Assembly (NCBI RefSeq): GCF_022763345.1
Contig: NZ_JALEGS010000068.1
Span: forward strand, 1-64,000
Length of the DNA: 64,000 bases
Direction: 5' to 3'
Source of the DNA: Phaeodactylibacter sp.
Lineage (GTDB): Bacteria; Bacteroidota; Bacteroidia; Chitinophagales; Saprospiraceae
The notes under the pieces were generated by a model, which saw nothing but the letters and a program-made list of their open reading frames with translations, did no database searches and was not told where the DNA came from. The position numbers were made by a program, and so were the translations under genes. Below are positions 26,720-35,654 of this stretch, in pieces (the first letter of the stretch is position 1; every line of letters begins with the position of its first letter).

Positions 26720-27793
26720 ATGCCCGCCACTCTGCTAACTTTACAGCAAAAAGCACCTGTGAAAGCATTAAAAATCATCGGCATACTACTCGCCGGGCTC
26801 GTCGTACTCTACCTGCTGGGCCCCAAACCTGCGCCGCCTCAGCTACAGGCTCAGCTGCCTAATCTCACGACTACCATCGCTGCACTTGGAGACAGCATCG
26901 CCAACGCTGAGCAGGCTATTCCCAACCTGAAGCCCAACAACGAAGCCCGCATCATCTGGGCCGATAGTCTGCCCCGCCCAACTGAATACGCTTTGGTCTA
27001 CCTGCCGGGCTTTACGGCCACTTACGTGGAAGGCGATCCCATGCATAGGGAGTTCGCTGCTCGCTACGGGTGCAATCTCTACGTGGCCCGATGGCGCGAC
27101 CACGGGCTGGATGTGGAGGACAAACTGTTGCATTATCACCCGGACTCTGTGCTGGAAACCGCCGCCCACGCTCTTGCAGTCGGGCACCGGATTGGGAAAA
27201 AAGTTATACTTATGAGCACCTCTACCGGAGGGACGCTGTCCTTGTTATTAGCCGCACAGCACCCGGAACTGGTGGATGGCATTATTGCCTATTCGCCCAA
27301 CATCCGCATCAAATCGGAAAGCGCAAAGGTGCTGACGATGCCCTGGGGGCTGCAGATTGCCCGGCAGATGGTAGGCGGAACCCACCGGCATTTTGATGCG
27401 GAAGAGGAGTTCATGAAGTATTGGTACAATCATTACCGGCTGGAGGGCCTGGTGCAGTTACAAAACATGGTGGAGCACGGTATGGTACCCGAAACCTTTG
27501 CTGCGGTCGAAGCCCCTTTTTTCCTGGGCTACTACTTCAAAAATGACAGCATACAGGATCAGGTCGTTTCGGTTCCGGCTATGCTGGAGATGTACGATCA
27601 GTTGAGCACGCCAGAGCCGCTAAAAAGAAAAGTCGCCTTTCCCGACGTTGACAATCACGCACTAGCCTCCTACATAGGCTCGAAGGACCTGGACCACGTC
27701 CGGCAGGAAACCTTCCGGTTTGCGGAGGAGGTATTGGGGCTTAAGGCAGTACCACAACAAGTGGAAGACGCTGTGAAAACCGCTTCCGATTAA
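26720..27793 (+). CDS. Membrane-anchored alpha/beta hydrolase
   Basis: This 357-residue protein has one N-terminal hydrophobic segment ('ALKIIGILLAGLVVLYLLG', residues ~15-34) acting as anchor or signal. A serine-hydrolase fold follows: 'YALVYLPGFTATYVEGDP' and the nucleophile elbow 'LMSTSTGGTL', with Ser in S-T-S-T-G-G. A late 'DNHALASY' supplies the catalytic His. GTG 26759 is an alternative start that would place the hydrophobic segment at the very N-terminus. The substrate is probably a small lipid or ester in the periplasm. It is divergent from the ndpA-like gene by 99 bp. Confidence 0.88.
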   Translation: MPATLLTLQQKAPVKALKIIGILLAGLVVLYLLGPKPAPPQLQAQLPNLTTTIAALGDSIANAEQAIPNLKPNNEARIIWADSLPRPTEYALVYLPGFTATYVEGDPMHREFAARYGCNLYVARWRDHGLDVEDKLLHYHPDSVLETAAHALAVGHRIGKKVILMSTSTGGTLSLLLAAQHPELVDGIIAYSPNIRIKSESAKVLTMPWGLQIARQMVGGTHRHFDAEEEFMKYWYNHYRLEGLVQLQNMVEHGMVPETFAAVEAPFFLGYYFKNDSIQDQVVSVPAMLEMYDQLSTPEPLKRKVAFPDVDNHALASYIGSKDLDHVRQETFRFAEEVLGLKAVPQQVEDAVKTASD

Positions 27794-27851
27794 AACCAGA
27801 ATGCCGGGTTGTTTGTCTTTTTTAGTATTCCGAAACCTAAAACCAACGACG

Positions 27852-29054
27852 ATGCGCCTGACCAATACCTTACTGGCTTTGTGCCTGCTTCCATTCCTAA
27901 ACTGTAGCACGGCAACGGATGCTACGGATACGGAGCCTGCCAATGACGACTTTGCCATCATGGCCTACTACGTAGCCAACGACCGGTTCCCACCGGGCGA
28001 TCTGCCCCTCGACAAGCTCACCCACATTATTTATTCCTTTAGCAATATTGTGGATGGGGAGATGGCCTTTGCTAGTCCGGGGCACGATTCGCTCCTGCGC
28101 GTCCTTGTTGCGCAGCGGGAAAAACACCCCGACCTCAAAGTCATGATTGCCTGCGGGGGCTGGGGAGCCGATGGATTTTCGGACGCCGCTTCCACGGCAG
28201 GCACCCGGGATACTTTCATCCGCAGTACCATTGAGTTCCTGAAGCGCTATGACCTGGACGGCCTGGATATGGACTGGGAGTACCCCGCGATTCCGGCTGC
28301 AGGTACAAGGGCCCGCCCTGAAGACAAACAAAACTTTACCCTGCTGATGAAAGGCCTGCGGGAAGCGATGGATACGCTGGACCGCCCTCAAACGCTGACT
28401 TTTGCCTCAGCAGGCTGGGAGCGTTATTACTATAATGTGGAGACGGTAGAGGTGATGAAGTATGCCGATTACATGAATATCATGACCTATGATCAGGTAG
28501 GTGGCCGATCACCGGTTACCGGGCACCACACGCCCCTCGGGTTGATTGAGGAGTCTGACCTAGAGGGGCTGCCGATCCTGGATACGGTAGCTAAGCGGCG
28601 GGAAGAAAGGCCGGAGGCGGAGTACGACTGGGCACCACGCTCGGCTCAGCGTATTGTGAATTATGTGAAGGGCCTGGGAGTAGACCCTAAGCAGCTCGTT
28701 ATTGGCGGCGCATTTTACGGCAGAGCCTGGAAAGGCGTCTCATCAGCCAACAACGGGCTCTACCAACCTAATAAAGGCGTGCATACCGGTTGGTTGGATT
28801 ATGGGTCTATCCGAAAGGATTATGAAGATAAGAATGGATTTACCCGGCACTGGGATCCCATAGCCCTGGCGCCTTACCTGTTCAATCCGGCCGACAGCAT
28901 ATTTATTTCCTACGACGACCCGGAGTCAGTAGCACTCAAAACGGACTACGTGCAGGAAGAAGGGCTGGGGGGCATTATGTTTTGGCAGTTGAGCAATGAC
29001 ACCCGAGAGGCGGGGAGCCTTCTGGATGCCATTTGGGCTGCGGCTCAGGATTAA
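27852..29054 (+). CDS. GH18 chitinase-family lipoprotein
   Basis: This 400-residue protein starts at ATG 27852; an upstream in-frame frame lacks a signal peptide. It has a lipobox signal 'LALCLLPFLNCS' and is thus probably a surface or periplasmic lipoprotein. The TIM barrel shows 'IMACGGWGADGFS' and the catalytic 'DGLDMDWE' (136-143) with acid Glu143 and Asp139/141. Later come 'MNIMTYDQVG' and 'GGIMFWQLSNDT'. It should hydrolyse beta-1,4-GlcNAc polymers. There is no chitin-binding module and no T9SS tail. Its end overlaps the next gene's end by 4 bp. Confidence 0.94.
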   Translation: MRLTNTLLALCLLPFLNCSTATDATDTEPANDDFAIMAYYVANDRFPPGDLPLDKLTHIIYSFSNIVDGEMAFASPGHDSLLRVLVAQREKHPDLKVMIACGGWGADGFSDAASTAGTRDTFIRSTIEFLKRYDLDGLDMDWEYPAIPAAGTRARPEDKQNFTLLMKGLREAMDTLDRPQTLTFASAGWERYYYNVETVEVMKYADYMNIMTYDQVGGRSPVTGHHTPLGLIEESDLEGLPILDTVAKRREERPEAEYDWAPRSAQRIVNYVKGLGVDPKQLVIGGAFYGRAWKGVSSANNGLYQPNKGVHTGWLDYGSIRKDYEDKNGFTRHWDPIALAPYLFNPADSIFISYDDPESVALKTDYVQEEGLGGIMFWQLSNDTREAGSLLDAIWAAAQD

Positions 29055-29467
29055 GCAAGATTAGCTACCCCAAAGATAGCCAGCACAACCAGCGAACCCA
29101 CGAATATCCAGAAGAATACGCCGAACAGGGCGATGGCGGTCGTATCCTGTTTAGGGATATCGGGGTCTGTTTGCTGTTGCATAGTATTGCCTTTGGACAG
29201 CTGTCTTTGGTTGGCTTCTCCTACAGCGCCGAAGAGCAGGACGATGAGCAGACCTACTACCAGGAGGTCAATCCACGCCACACCGTACCATAGCGGCCCG
29301 ATGGGCGTCACCCATATGCTGGTCACCCAGATCGCCAGGGAAAGCACCGCAAACAATGCCCAAAAGCTATTCCAGGGACCGGGCGATTTGGTTAGCCGGG
29401 TGAACAAAAGTGAAAGCAGAAACGCGATGGTCAATGCAAAGGCGAGTGAATAAAATCCCATTTTCAT
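29051..29467 (-). CDS. Small integral membrane protein
   Basis: This 138-residue protein has four hydrophobic helices: ~5-25, 38-54, 62-84 and 112-136. A polar loop (residues 85-110, 'NQRQLSKGNTMQQQ') lies between the third and fourth. I recognise no domain. A start two codons later (M3) is possible. It is convergent with the chitinase gene (4-bp overlap) and 90 bp downstream of the vWA gene on the same strand. Confidence 0.72.
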   Translation of the reverse strand: MKMGFYSLAFALTIAFLLSLLFTRLTKSPGPWNSFWALFAVLSLAIWVTSIWVTPIGPLWYGVAWIDLLVVGLLIVLLFGAVGEANQRQLSKGNTMQQQTDPDIPKQDTTAIALFGVFFWIFVGSLVVLAIFGVANLA

Positions 29468-29557
29468 TTGGTTTTGATGGTAAAATGTACCTTTTGAACG
29501 AGACTGAAAACAGGATGTTCGAAGTGAGTCTTTTGCTAAGGATTGATTATCAAAACT

Positions 29558-31120
29558 TTACTCTTTTACGAAACTGCCACCACTCATCCGGTACCGGTGA
29601 CTGCCGATGGTGATCAGCTGCCCTTCATTGACGGTCTTGAGGGTTTCGATATCTTCGGTGAGGGTGTGGATGGATCCTCCCGTAGCCCATGCAATTTGCA
29701 GGTAATCTTCGTTAATGCCGTGGTCGAGATTGCCGGCGAGCACGATTCTTACCGGTGTGCGGAGTTGGGGCAGCAATTCCATGTCCCGTACATCGCTGTA
29801 GTTGTCGGCAATCAGGACAAGCTCGTCTCCCTCGCCCATCATGCGCATGGCTTCGAGCAGGGCTTCAATATCGTTTTCCTCAGACTCGCCCCCGCTGCCT
29901 CCGTTCGTAGTGGATTGCATGGTCTGCAACAGGGCGGGCATATCAGGTATTTCGGTAGTATAAAACCCTCCGGTTGCTCCGATTGGTTTTTCGGGCTTTC
30001 GGTCGCCATCGTTGAAAAAGAGGTAGCGGTTTTGGGCCCCGGGCACGACCGTGAGTGCATGCCAAAGCAGCACTTCGTCCATATACGGGTGCATACTGCC
30101 GGTCAGATCGGTAACGATGACGTTGCTCGACCATCCCGCGCGGTTGCGGTAGAAAGCCGACTTTACGGATTCTCCGGTCAGCTCATAGAGCTGCTCGTTT
30201 TCAGAAAGTTGTTCCCGTTCTGAGGCGGCTTGTTCGCCCACTTTTTCCAGGATTTGCTTTATGTTCACCCCCGAGTTCATGAGGAACAGGTAGTCGTAAT
30301 CGCCGGACAGTAATCGCAGAGAATCCCGGGCTGCGGCAATGGAGTCGCGTGCACGGGCGAGTTCATACAGGGAGTCCCTCCTGGCAGCAAGGCGGGCGCG
30401 TTCGGCTTCACGTTTCAAAAAGGCTTCCTTGCCGATCGTTTGCAGGGTCAGCCGGAGGGTGCCAAGGCGGTCATCATCGGGCAATTCAAAACCGGATACA
30501 TTCGGAACGAAAGCGGTACTGAGTTGTATGCTGTCGCCCCGAGGCAGCATCAGCAGCGCCTGCCCATCCGCTCCGGTGGTTACGGCGAAAACCTTTCCGC
30601 TGTTTTGATATTTGAAGTAGATGTCTTCATCCGGCAGGGGCTGCTCTTCGAAATTCTTAACCAGCAGCCTTAGCAAAATGCGGCTGCGGATGGGCTGTTG
30701 GGTGGGCGGCACTTCCTGAAAAACAGTGTCTCCCCGCTCGGTTTCAGTGTAGGTCTTCGGGGCATAAAAAAGCGTATAGCGGCTGCGCACATAGCCGTCA
30801 TTCAATGTTTTGACGTCACCGAATGCGGGCTGATCTTTTGCATTGACCTGGTAGGAAGCACCCTTAGGCAATAGAAAATAGGCCTGCCCGCGGCTGTTGG
30901 TGGTCGCCTGATAGACCACTTCCGTTTGCTCCGGGTTGACGAGCCAAAGAGGCATGTCTTTCCAGCTTCGCCCCTGCATGTCCGTCACTTTCAGGCTCAC
31001 CTGACTGTGGGTGGCGGTCGCCTCAGGGGGCGTGGCAGGCTGAACGAGGGTGTCTGCGGGCTGAGTGTATGCCTTGCCCATAAGCAGTATAGGCAGACAG
31101 ATCAGGAAAAAATGGCGCAT
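29558..31120 (-). CDS. Secreted von Willebrand factor A domain protein
   Basis: This 520-residue protein has a signal peptide (first 19 residues, ending KAYTQ). Residues ~40-225 form two Ig-like segments. A charged helix follows ('FLKREAERARLAARRDSLYE', 236-255). A vWA domain runs from ~330 to 490 with the metal site 'VTDLTGSM' (Asp338, Thr340, Ser342) and 'ELVLIADNYSDVRDM'. vWA domains mediate metal-dependent protein contacts. The protein is periplasmic or outer-membrane associated; the partner is unknown. There is no T9SS tail. Confidence 0.85.
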   Translation of the reverse strand: MRHFFLICLPILLMGKAYTQPADTLVQPATPPEATATHSQVSLKVTDMQGRSWKDMPLWLVNPEQTEVVYQATTNSRGQAYFLLPKGASYQVNAKDQPAFGDVKTLNDGYVRSRYTLFYAPKTYTETERGDTVFQEVPPTQQPIRSRILLRLLVKNFEEQPLPDEDIYFKYQNSGKVFAVTTGADGQALLMLPRGDSIQLSTAFVPNVSGFELPDDDRLGTLRLTLQTIGKEAFLKREAERARLAARRDSLYELARARDSIAAARDSLRLLSGDYDYLFLMNSGVNIKQILEKVGEQAASEREQLSENEQLYELTGESVKSAFYRNRAGWSSNVIVTDLTGSMHPYMDEVLLWHALTVVPGAQNRYLFFNDGDRKPEKPIGATGGFYTTEIPDMPALLQTMQSTTNGGSGGESEENDIEALLEAMRMMGEGDELVLIADNYSDVRDMELLPQLRTPVRIVLAGNLDHGINEDYLQIAWATGGSIHTLTEDIETLKTVNEGQLITIGSHRYRMSGGSFVKE

Positions 31121-31165
31121 GGGGTCAGGGTTTATTTTCCAAACGCCAATTCCTGGGTTTCAGTA

Positions 31166-32377
31166 TTAGCGCCGGGTCTTTAACCCATATTGCTTCAGAA
31201 TTTTCCGGGCCAGAGAAGCCTTATGCACCTCGTCTGGTCCATCGTAAATACGTGCGCCCCGCTCCTCCCGGTAAAAGAAAGACAGGATGGTATCGTCAGT
31301 AATGCCCAATGCGCCGTGGACCTGTAGTGCCCGGTCGACCACCCGCTGCATCACATCTGCTACAAAGAATTTGATGGTGGAAATTTCGGTACTTGCCGCC
31401 CGCTGCCTCTCTTCCTGCATTTTGAGGGCCGTGTGGAGCACCATATATCGCGAGGCATCAATCTGAGCCCGGCTTTCGGCGATCCAGGATTGGACCATTT
31501 GTTTTTCGCCCAGCATACGGCCTTCACTGAGTTCGCGGGTAGCGGCACGCCGGCACATCATATCAAAGCTGCGTTCGCAGATACCGATCCAGCGCATACA
31601 GTGGTGAATGCGGCCGGGGCCCAGGCGTTCCTGCGCGAGTTTAAAGCCTTCTCCTTCGGCACCGAGCAGATTGGAAACCGGTACCCGCAGATTGTTGAAT
31701 TTAACCTCGGCGTGGCTATGCCAGCCCTCTCCGGCATGGCCCATAATGGGAATGTTGCGGATCAGTTCAAACCCCGGCAGGTCAGTGGGCGCGAGGATCA
31801 TGCTTGCCCGGGCGTAGGGCGATTCTGCCTCCGGATTGGTAACCGCCATGATGATGGTAAAGGAGGCGCCGTCGGCAGCGGTGGTAAACCATTTGTGCCC
31901 ATTGATGACGTACTCGTCGCCTTCCCGTACGGCAGTGGTGCCTAGACGCACCGGGTTGGAGCCCGCGTAGGCTGGTTCGGTCATGGCAAAGCAGGAGCGG
32001 ATGTCGCCGGCCAGCAGGGGCTCAAGGTAGCGTTCGCGAATATCCGTACTGCCATACTGCAACAGCAGCTCAATGTTCCCGGCATCCGGCGCCTGACAAT
32101 TGAAAGCCAAATGCCCAAAGGGCGAAGTGCCAAGGAGTTCGCTGAGTTGGGCGAATTCTGTCAGTTTTAGTCCGGGGCCGCCTTCTGCTTCGCTTAGTGC
32201 AGCATTCCAGGCACCGGTGGCTTGTGCCTGGGGACGAAGGGCGCGGATTTCCCGTTCCACTTCATGGAAGGGCGTCCGCAGCCACCGGAGCTCGTTGGGA
32301 TAGATGTGGTCATGTAGGAACTGTTGCACCGGCTCGTAGAGCGCTTGCAGTTTGGGGCTTGCAAAAGTGGCAATCAT
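31166..32377 (-). CDS. Acyl-CoA dehydrogenase (ACAD11-like)
   Basis: This 403-residue flavoenzyme is predicted to oxidise fatty acyl-CoA to the enoyl-CoA. The FAD/substrate region has 'CFAMTEPAYAGSNPVRLGTTA' (first loop), 'INGHKWFTTAADGA' and the C-terminal 'RIYDGPDEVHKASLARKIL'. The latter is the RIYDGPDEVH form seen in ACAD10/11-type proteins. The N-terminal all-helical and middle beta domains have normal length. It is a single gene 46 bp downstream of the vWA gene's start region on the same strand; no electron-transfer flavoprotein gene is nearby. Confidence 0.92.
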   Translation of the reverse strand: MIATFASPKLQALYEPVQQFLHDHIYPNELRWLRTPFHEVEREIRALRPQAQATGAWNAALSEAEGGPGLKLTEFAQLSELLGTSPFGHLAFNCQAPDAGNIELLLQYGSTDIRERYLEPLLAGDIRSCFAMTEPAYAGSNPVRLGTTAVREGDEYVINGHKWFTTAADGASFTIIMAVTNPEAESPYARASMILAPTDLPGFELIRNIPIMGHAGEGWHSHAEVKFNNLRVPVSNLLGAEGEGFKLAQERLGPGRIHHCMRWIGICERSFDMMCRRAATRELSEGRMLGEKQMVQSWIAESRAQIDASRYMVLHTALKMQEERQRAASTEISTIKFFVADVMQRVVDRALQVHGALGITDDTILSFFYREERGARIYDGPDEVHKASLARKILKQYGLKTRR

Positions 32378-32435
32378 AAGGCAGTTTGGTTAGGGTGGTT
32401 TGGCAATGGATTGCCAAGATAGGGAAAAGGGAAGT

Positions 32436-32936
32436 TTATTTTTTGATTCTTACCGGCCAGTCATCAGGATTGATGCCTGTGGAAATTTCTGCCGCAGTAC
32501 CTTCTACCCGGATCAGGGGGATTTCCGGGCAGTTTTCCGGAGTAAGGGTGATGGGTTTGTTTAGCGCAGTGGAGACTGCCTTCATGTAATCCAATAGTTT
32601 TTGGTGGTCTTCCAGGCTTTTGAAGTCTCTGGGGTCTATATCATTTTCAATCGTGGTAGCTTCGAAGAAATGCGCATTGACCTGAATACGGTCATCCAGA
32701 AAGACCTTAGCGGTAGAGCAAAGGTTGGCGTTCCCCTTCCAGTACGCTTCGATTACGGTGAAGTCAATCCGGGATTCGTCTTTTTGAGTCTTACCATTAT
32801 GCCATTCAATGCGGTACTGTTGATTGACCAGCCGCACCCACTTTTCCCAGTCGGTGGAAGTAGTCCCCTATATGTAGAGGTCCAGCCAGCTGCCATCCCA
32901 GCTATATATACCGTTCTTCAAGGTTTTCCAGTCCAT
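32436..32936 (-). pseudogene. Hypothetical protein gene interrupted by an in-frame TAG
   Basis: From ATG 32936 the frame reads MDWKTLKNGIYSWDGSWLDLYI, then TAG at 32868-32870. It continues GTTSTDWEKWVRLVNQQYR and on without further stops to 32436. The two parts join into a coherent 166-codon protein with the same composition on both sides, so one base change (or a sequencing error) probably split it. Translation could restart at GTG 32837, giving 133 residues. I recognise no family. The peptide has no signal sequence. Readthrough or recoding is possible but there is no supporting signal. Confidence 0.65.
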
Positions 32937-32995
32937 GATTGTCTTAAGGTCAATATAAAACAGCCCCGGATTTTTTACCCGGGGCTGCCTTATCA

Positions 32996-33343
32996 TTAAT
33001 GATTATGCCCATCGTGATTATGGTCATGATTATGCCCGTCTGCCGGCATATTTTCATTCTTCACATAGTCCATACCGCACACGGGGCACTCTCCCGGCTC
33101 ATCACTGCCGCTGCCATCGCAGTGCATTGGGCAGATATAGGCAGAAGTGTACTCCGGGCCCTGCTTGTCCGCATCAGCTTCCATATGATCTCCATCGTGC
33201 ATGTGCCCGTCTTCGTGAGTGTGCTCGGTCTGATCGGTAGCCGCCTCGTCGCCGGCTGTATCGGCATTGCCACCGCAGGAGACGATAAAAAAGGACAGTG
33301 CCAGAACAGGCAGGAGTCTGATAAGAAACTTGTTGTTTGTCAT
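32996..33343 (-). CDS. Metal-binding lipoprotein with HMBD motif and His-rich tails
   Basis: This ~115-residue lipoprotein has the signal and lipobox 'LALSFFIVSCGG'. A His/Asp-rich segment follows ('HTHEDGHMHDGDHM'). Then comes a heavy-metal-binding domain (YHS-like, PF19335) with 'YICPMHCDGSGSDEPG' and 'ECPVCGMDYV'; the C-terminus is again His-rich (HNHDHNHDGHNH). It should bind Cu, Ag or Zn in the periplasm. The same domain sits at the N-terminus of the adjacent CusB-like adaptor, so both likely pass metal to the pump. GTG/ATG codons just upstream (33349) could also start it. Confidence 0.88.
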   Translation of the reverse strand: MTNNKFLIRLLPVLALSFFIVSCGGNADTAGDEAATDQTEHTHEDGHMHDGDHMEADADKQGPEYTSAYICPMHCDGSGSDEPGECPVCGMDYVKNENMPADGHNHDHNHDGHNH

Positions 33344-33403
33344 GATCATTGAATTGATTGTTAAGCGCCTCCCGAAAGAGGCGGTAAAAATTGGTTTACG
33401 AAT

Positions 33404-35158
33404 TTACTCTTTAGTCAGGGTTTCTTCTACGGTGCCGCAAGCCAGCATTTCATCTCCAAAGTAAGGATTGCGGATTTCTTTCGCGTCACTGATCCAGTCT
33501 GCCCCCTCCCAGTCGAAAGCCATCGGGCAGTGCTGCACGTAGTAGGTTTGTTGTGCTGCTCCGAATGCCTTCACCGTACTGATGAGAGCCTGTGACAGCA
33601 AATCAAATTGAGTGCGTTGTTCTGCGACTGCTTCCGCTTCGGCAATCTGCTTGCTGTGCGCAATGAGTGCGCCGCGTTGCTGCCGCCAGTATTCCAGGGC
33701 CTCTCCGGTTATGCCACCGCTGTTAATGCGTTCTACTTTGGCCGTAAAAGCTTTTGCCTGTGCGGCTGCGGTCTCGGCATTGGTGGCCACCAGCGCATCT
33801 TTGAGGCGAAGATAAGCTTCTATCGCTGCCCCTAATTGCTGTTTGAAAGCAGCGGATGCAGCAGCCCGGTAGTCGGTGGCTTCCTCCTTCGGCTCTGCTC
33901 CTTTGATTTGGATGTCACGGTTCATCATGCTCGCCTGATTGTTGAGCTGTGCTGCAGCATCAATCGAGAAATTGCCGTAAGTGACCACTTCTTCGCCGGC
34001 TTCCAGCCCGTCAATGACCCGGTAGCGGTCGCCGAGTGCTTCGCCCAGCTCTACTTCCCGGTACTGAAAGGTAGGGATGTCCGTATCAGGCAGCTTGACG
34101 TACACCACCGAGCGCTCGCCGGTCCATAGCACGGCAGATTTAGGTACAGTAAGCGCCACTTGCTCCCCGGTAGCTGCGGCCCGCAACTCTCCGGTGACGA
34201 GCATTTCCGGCTTGAGCTTTCCGTTGGGGTTGCGTACTTCGGTACGTACCGCCACTACCCGCCGGTCTTTGTCGAGGACCGGGTCAATGAAGGTGACCCT
34301 TCCGGAAAAGCGTTGCCCCGGCACAGCAGGGGTGGAAAAAGTGATCCGGTCGCCTGGCCCGATTTGCGGCAGGTCTTCCTCGTAGGCATCAAAAACCACC
34401 CATACTGTGCTGAGGTTCATCAGGTCAAACAACGGCTCTCCCTGCGCCACATAGTCACCAACCGCTACCCGCCGTTGAGTGACCACACCGCTTTCCGTGG
34501 CGTAGAGCGGGAAAGTTTCCTGTATTTCGCCGCTTGCTATGATTTCATCAATTTGCTCTGTGGAGATTTTCCAGTACCGGAGTTTATTGCGGGCGACTTC
34601 CGCCAATTTTGGGTTGACCTCCTGCAGCCTGACTGCTTCCAGCAGTTCGCGTTGTGCCGTGATCAGGTCCGGTGCATACAGTTCCGCCAGCTTCTGGCCT
34701 TTGTAGACCTGTTCGCCGGTGAAGGAGACGTATAACTTTTCAATACGCCCCGGCACCTGAGCCACCTGACTTGAGGCCCGGCGCTCATCGGCCTGCACTT
34801 TACCGCTGAGTTGTAGGGCAGTGCCCGACTCGGTAGCCGACTCCCCGACTATCGTAGTTTGGATATTGGCCAGACGGGCAGCCTCCCGGGTCATCTCAAA
34901 GTTGAGCGGGTCATTGGAAGCCATCTCGCTTTGAGGTATCAGGTCCATCCCGCAGATGGGGCAGTCGCCCGGCTCTTCCCGACGGATTTGCGGGTGCATA
35001 GAGCAGGTCCAGGTGGTGCCTGCTGCATCGGATGCCCCGGCTTCATGTTGGTGCGCTGTTTCGGGAGCAGCCGCCCCGCCGCCGAAGAGGAGGTAGCCGG
35101 CACCCAGCCCCACGAGCAGGGCGATCAGGATGAGGAGGGGAACTTTTATTTGTTGCAT
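33404..35158 (-). CDS. CusB-like RND periplasmic adaptor with HMBD and DUF3347 domains
   Basis: This 584-residue membrane-fusion protein starts with an N-terminal TM/signal (6-28). An HMBD follows ('CSMHP' and 'CPICGMDLIP', ~50-76). The hairpin/barrel core contains 'VPGRIEKLYVSFTGEQV', 'YAPDLITAQRELLEA' and 'GDYVAQGEPLFDLMN'. A C-terminal DUF3347 domain (~455-584) carries 'HCPMAFDWEGADWIS' and 'CGTVEE'. It links the RND pump to the outer-membrane factor for Cu+/Ag+ efflux. It is separated from the pump by the permease, TolC and insertion genes, unlike the usual compact cus operon. Confidence 0.94.
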   Translation of the reverse strand: MQQIKVPLLILIALLVGLGAGYLLFGGGAAAPETAHQHEAGASDAAGTTWTCSMHPQIRREEPGDCPICGMDLIPQSEMASNDPLNFEMTREAARLANIQTTIVGESATESGTALQLSGKVQADERRASSQVAQVPGRIEKLYVSFTGEQVYKGQKLAELYAPDLITAQRELLEAVRLQEVNPKLAEVARNKLRYWKISTEQIDEIIASGEIQETFPLYATESGVVTQRRVAVGDYVAQGEPLFDLMNLSTVWVVFDAYEEDLPQIGPGDRITFSTPAVPGQRFSGRVTFIDPVLDKDRRVVAVRTEVRNPNGKLKPEMLVTGELRAAATGEQVALTVPKSAVLWTGERSVVYVKLPDTDIPTFQYREVELGEALGDRYRVIDGLEAGEEVVTYGNFSIDAAAQLNNQASMMNRDIQIKGAEPKEEATDYRAAASAAFKQQLGAAIEAYLRLKDALVATNAETAAAQAKAFTAKVERINSGGITGEALEYWRQQRGALIAHSKQIAEAEAVAEQRTQFDLLSQALISTVKAFGAAQQTYYVQHCPMAFDWEGADWISDAKEIRNPYFGDEMLACGTVEETLTKE

Positions 35159-35207
35159 GGTATTATTGATTTAAATCTTAGCTTTTGAAAATGATGATAC
35201 TAAGTAC

Positions 35208-35310
35208 ATACCGACGACGAAGTAGTTTGTGACCAAACACTACTTCGTGTCGGCATATACTCGTGCGTCGGGTTTGTGCCTCACGCCCAAACCTCTCCGT
35301 TCCGAGTATA
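35208..35310 (+). repeat. 103-bp double-hairpin repeat, copy 1
   Basis: Begins ATACCGACGACGAAG and ends TTCCGAGTATA. It differs from copy 2 at about five positions by hand alignment. It holds two inverted repeats. The first is CCGACgACGAAGTAGTTTG against CAAACaCTACTTCGTGTCGG. The second is ATACTCG...CGAGTAT enclosing GGTTTG...CAAACC. The structure suggests a REP/BIME-like non-autonomous mobile element rather than a gene; frames read through it are artefacts. Confidence 0.85.
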
Positions 35311-35366
35311 TCTGACCAAGTTCTGTAAGCTTCCGGATTGACAGAAGAGGAATTGACGCTGGAAAT

Positions 35367-35469
35367 ATACCGACGACGAAGTAGTTTGTGAGCAAACACG
35401 ACTTCGTGTCGGCATATACTCGTGCGTCAGGTTTGTGCATTACGCCCAAACCTCTCCGTTCCGAGTATA
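35367..35469 (+). repeat. 103-bp double-hairpin repeat, copy 2
   Basis: Second copy, same orientation as copy 1 and 56 bp downstream of it. The arms ATACTCG/CGAGTAT and GGTTTG/CAAACC are conserved, while the loops vary, which argues for selection on the structure. Its right end coincides with the broken 5' end of a UPF0175 antitoxin gene. Confidence 0.85.
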
Positions 35470-35643
35470 GCAGTAGCTCTATATCAGCGCGAAATATTGT
35501 CTTTAGGCAAAGCTGCTGATTTTGCTGGTCTGCACCGCATGGCCTTTCAAGCCGCGCTTTACGAGCAGAAGGTGCCGATAAACTACAGCGTAGAGGATTT
35601 GGAAGCCGACCTGAATGCCCTGGATCGTATACTGCCTTCATAG
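35467..35643 (+). pseudogene. Truncated UPF0175 antitoxin
   Basis: Residues 'IAVALYQREILSLGKAADFAG' (split here for brevity: ALYQREILSLGKAA, then LHRMAFQAAL) and 'VPINYSVEDLEADLNAL' match the UPF0175 family. These small antitoxins have a helix-turn-helix-like signature (usual length ~80-90). Only ~58 residues remain: the 5' part is replaced by the 103-bp repeat, exactly at the repeat boundary. An open frame extends back into the repeat to ATG 35422 but those residues are repeat-derived. The DUF3368 PIN toxin that normally follows is absent. Confidence 0.7.
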
Positions 35644-35654
35644 TTTTGCGCTCT

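Noticed and set aside
35208..35469. Possible CRISPR-like direct repeats
   Set aside because: Only two copies, 103 bp long, with internal hairpins and no cas genes or spacer array.
35178..35641. Minus-strand frames repeating 'SERRGLGV-HKPDARVYADTK'
   Set aside because: They are translations of the two 103-bp hairpin repeats, not a protein with real internal repeats.
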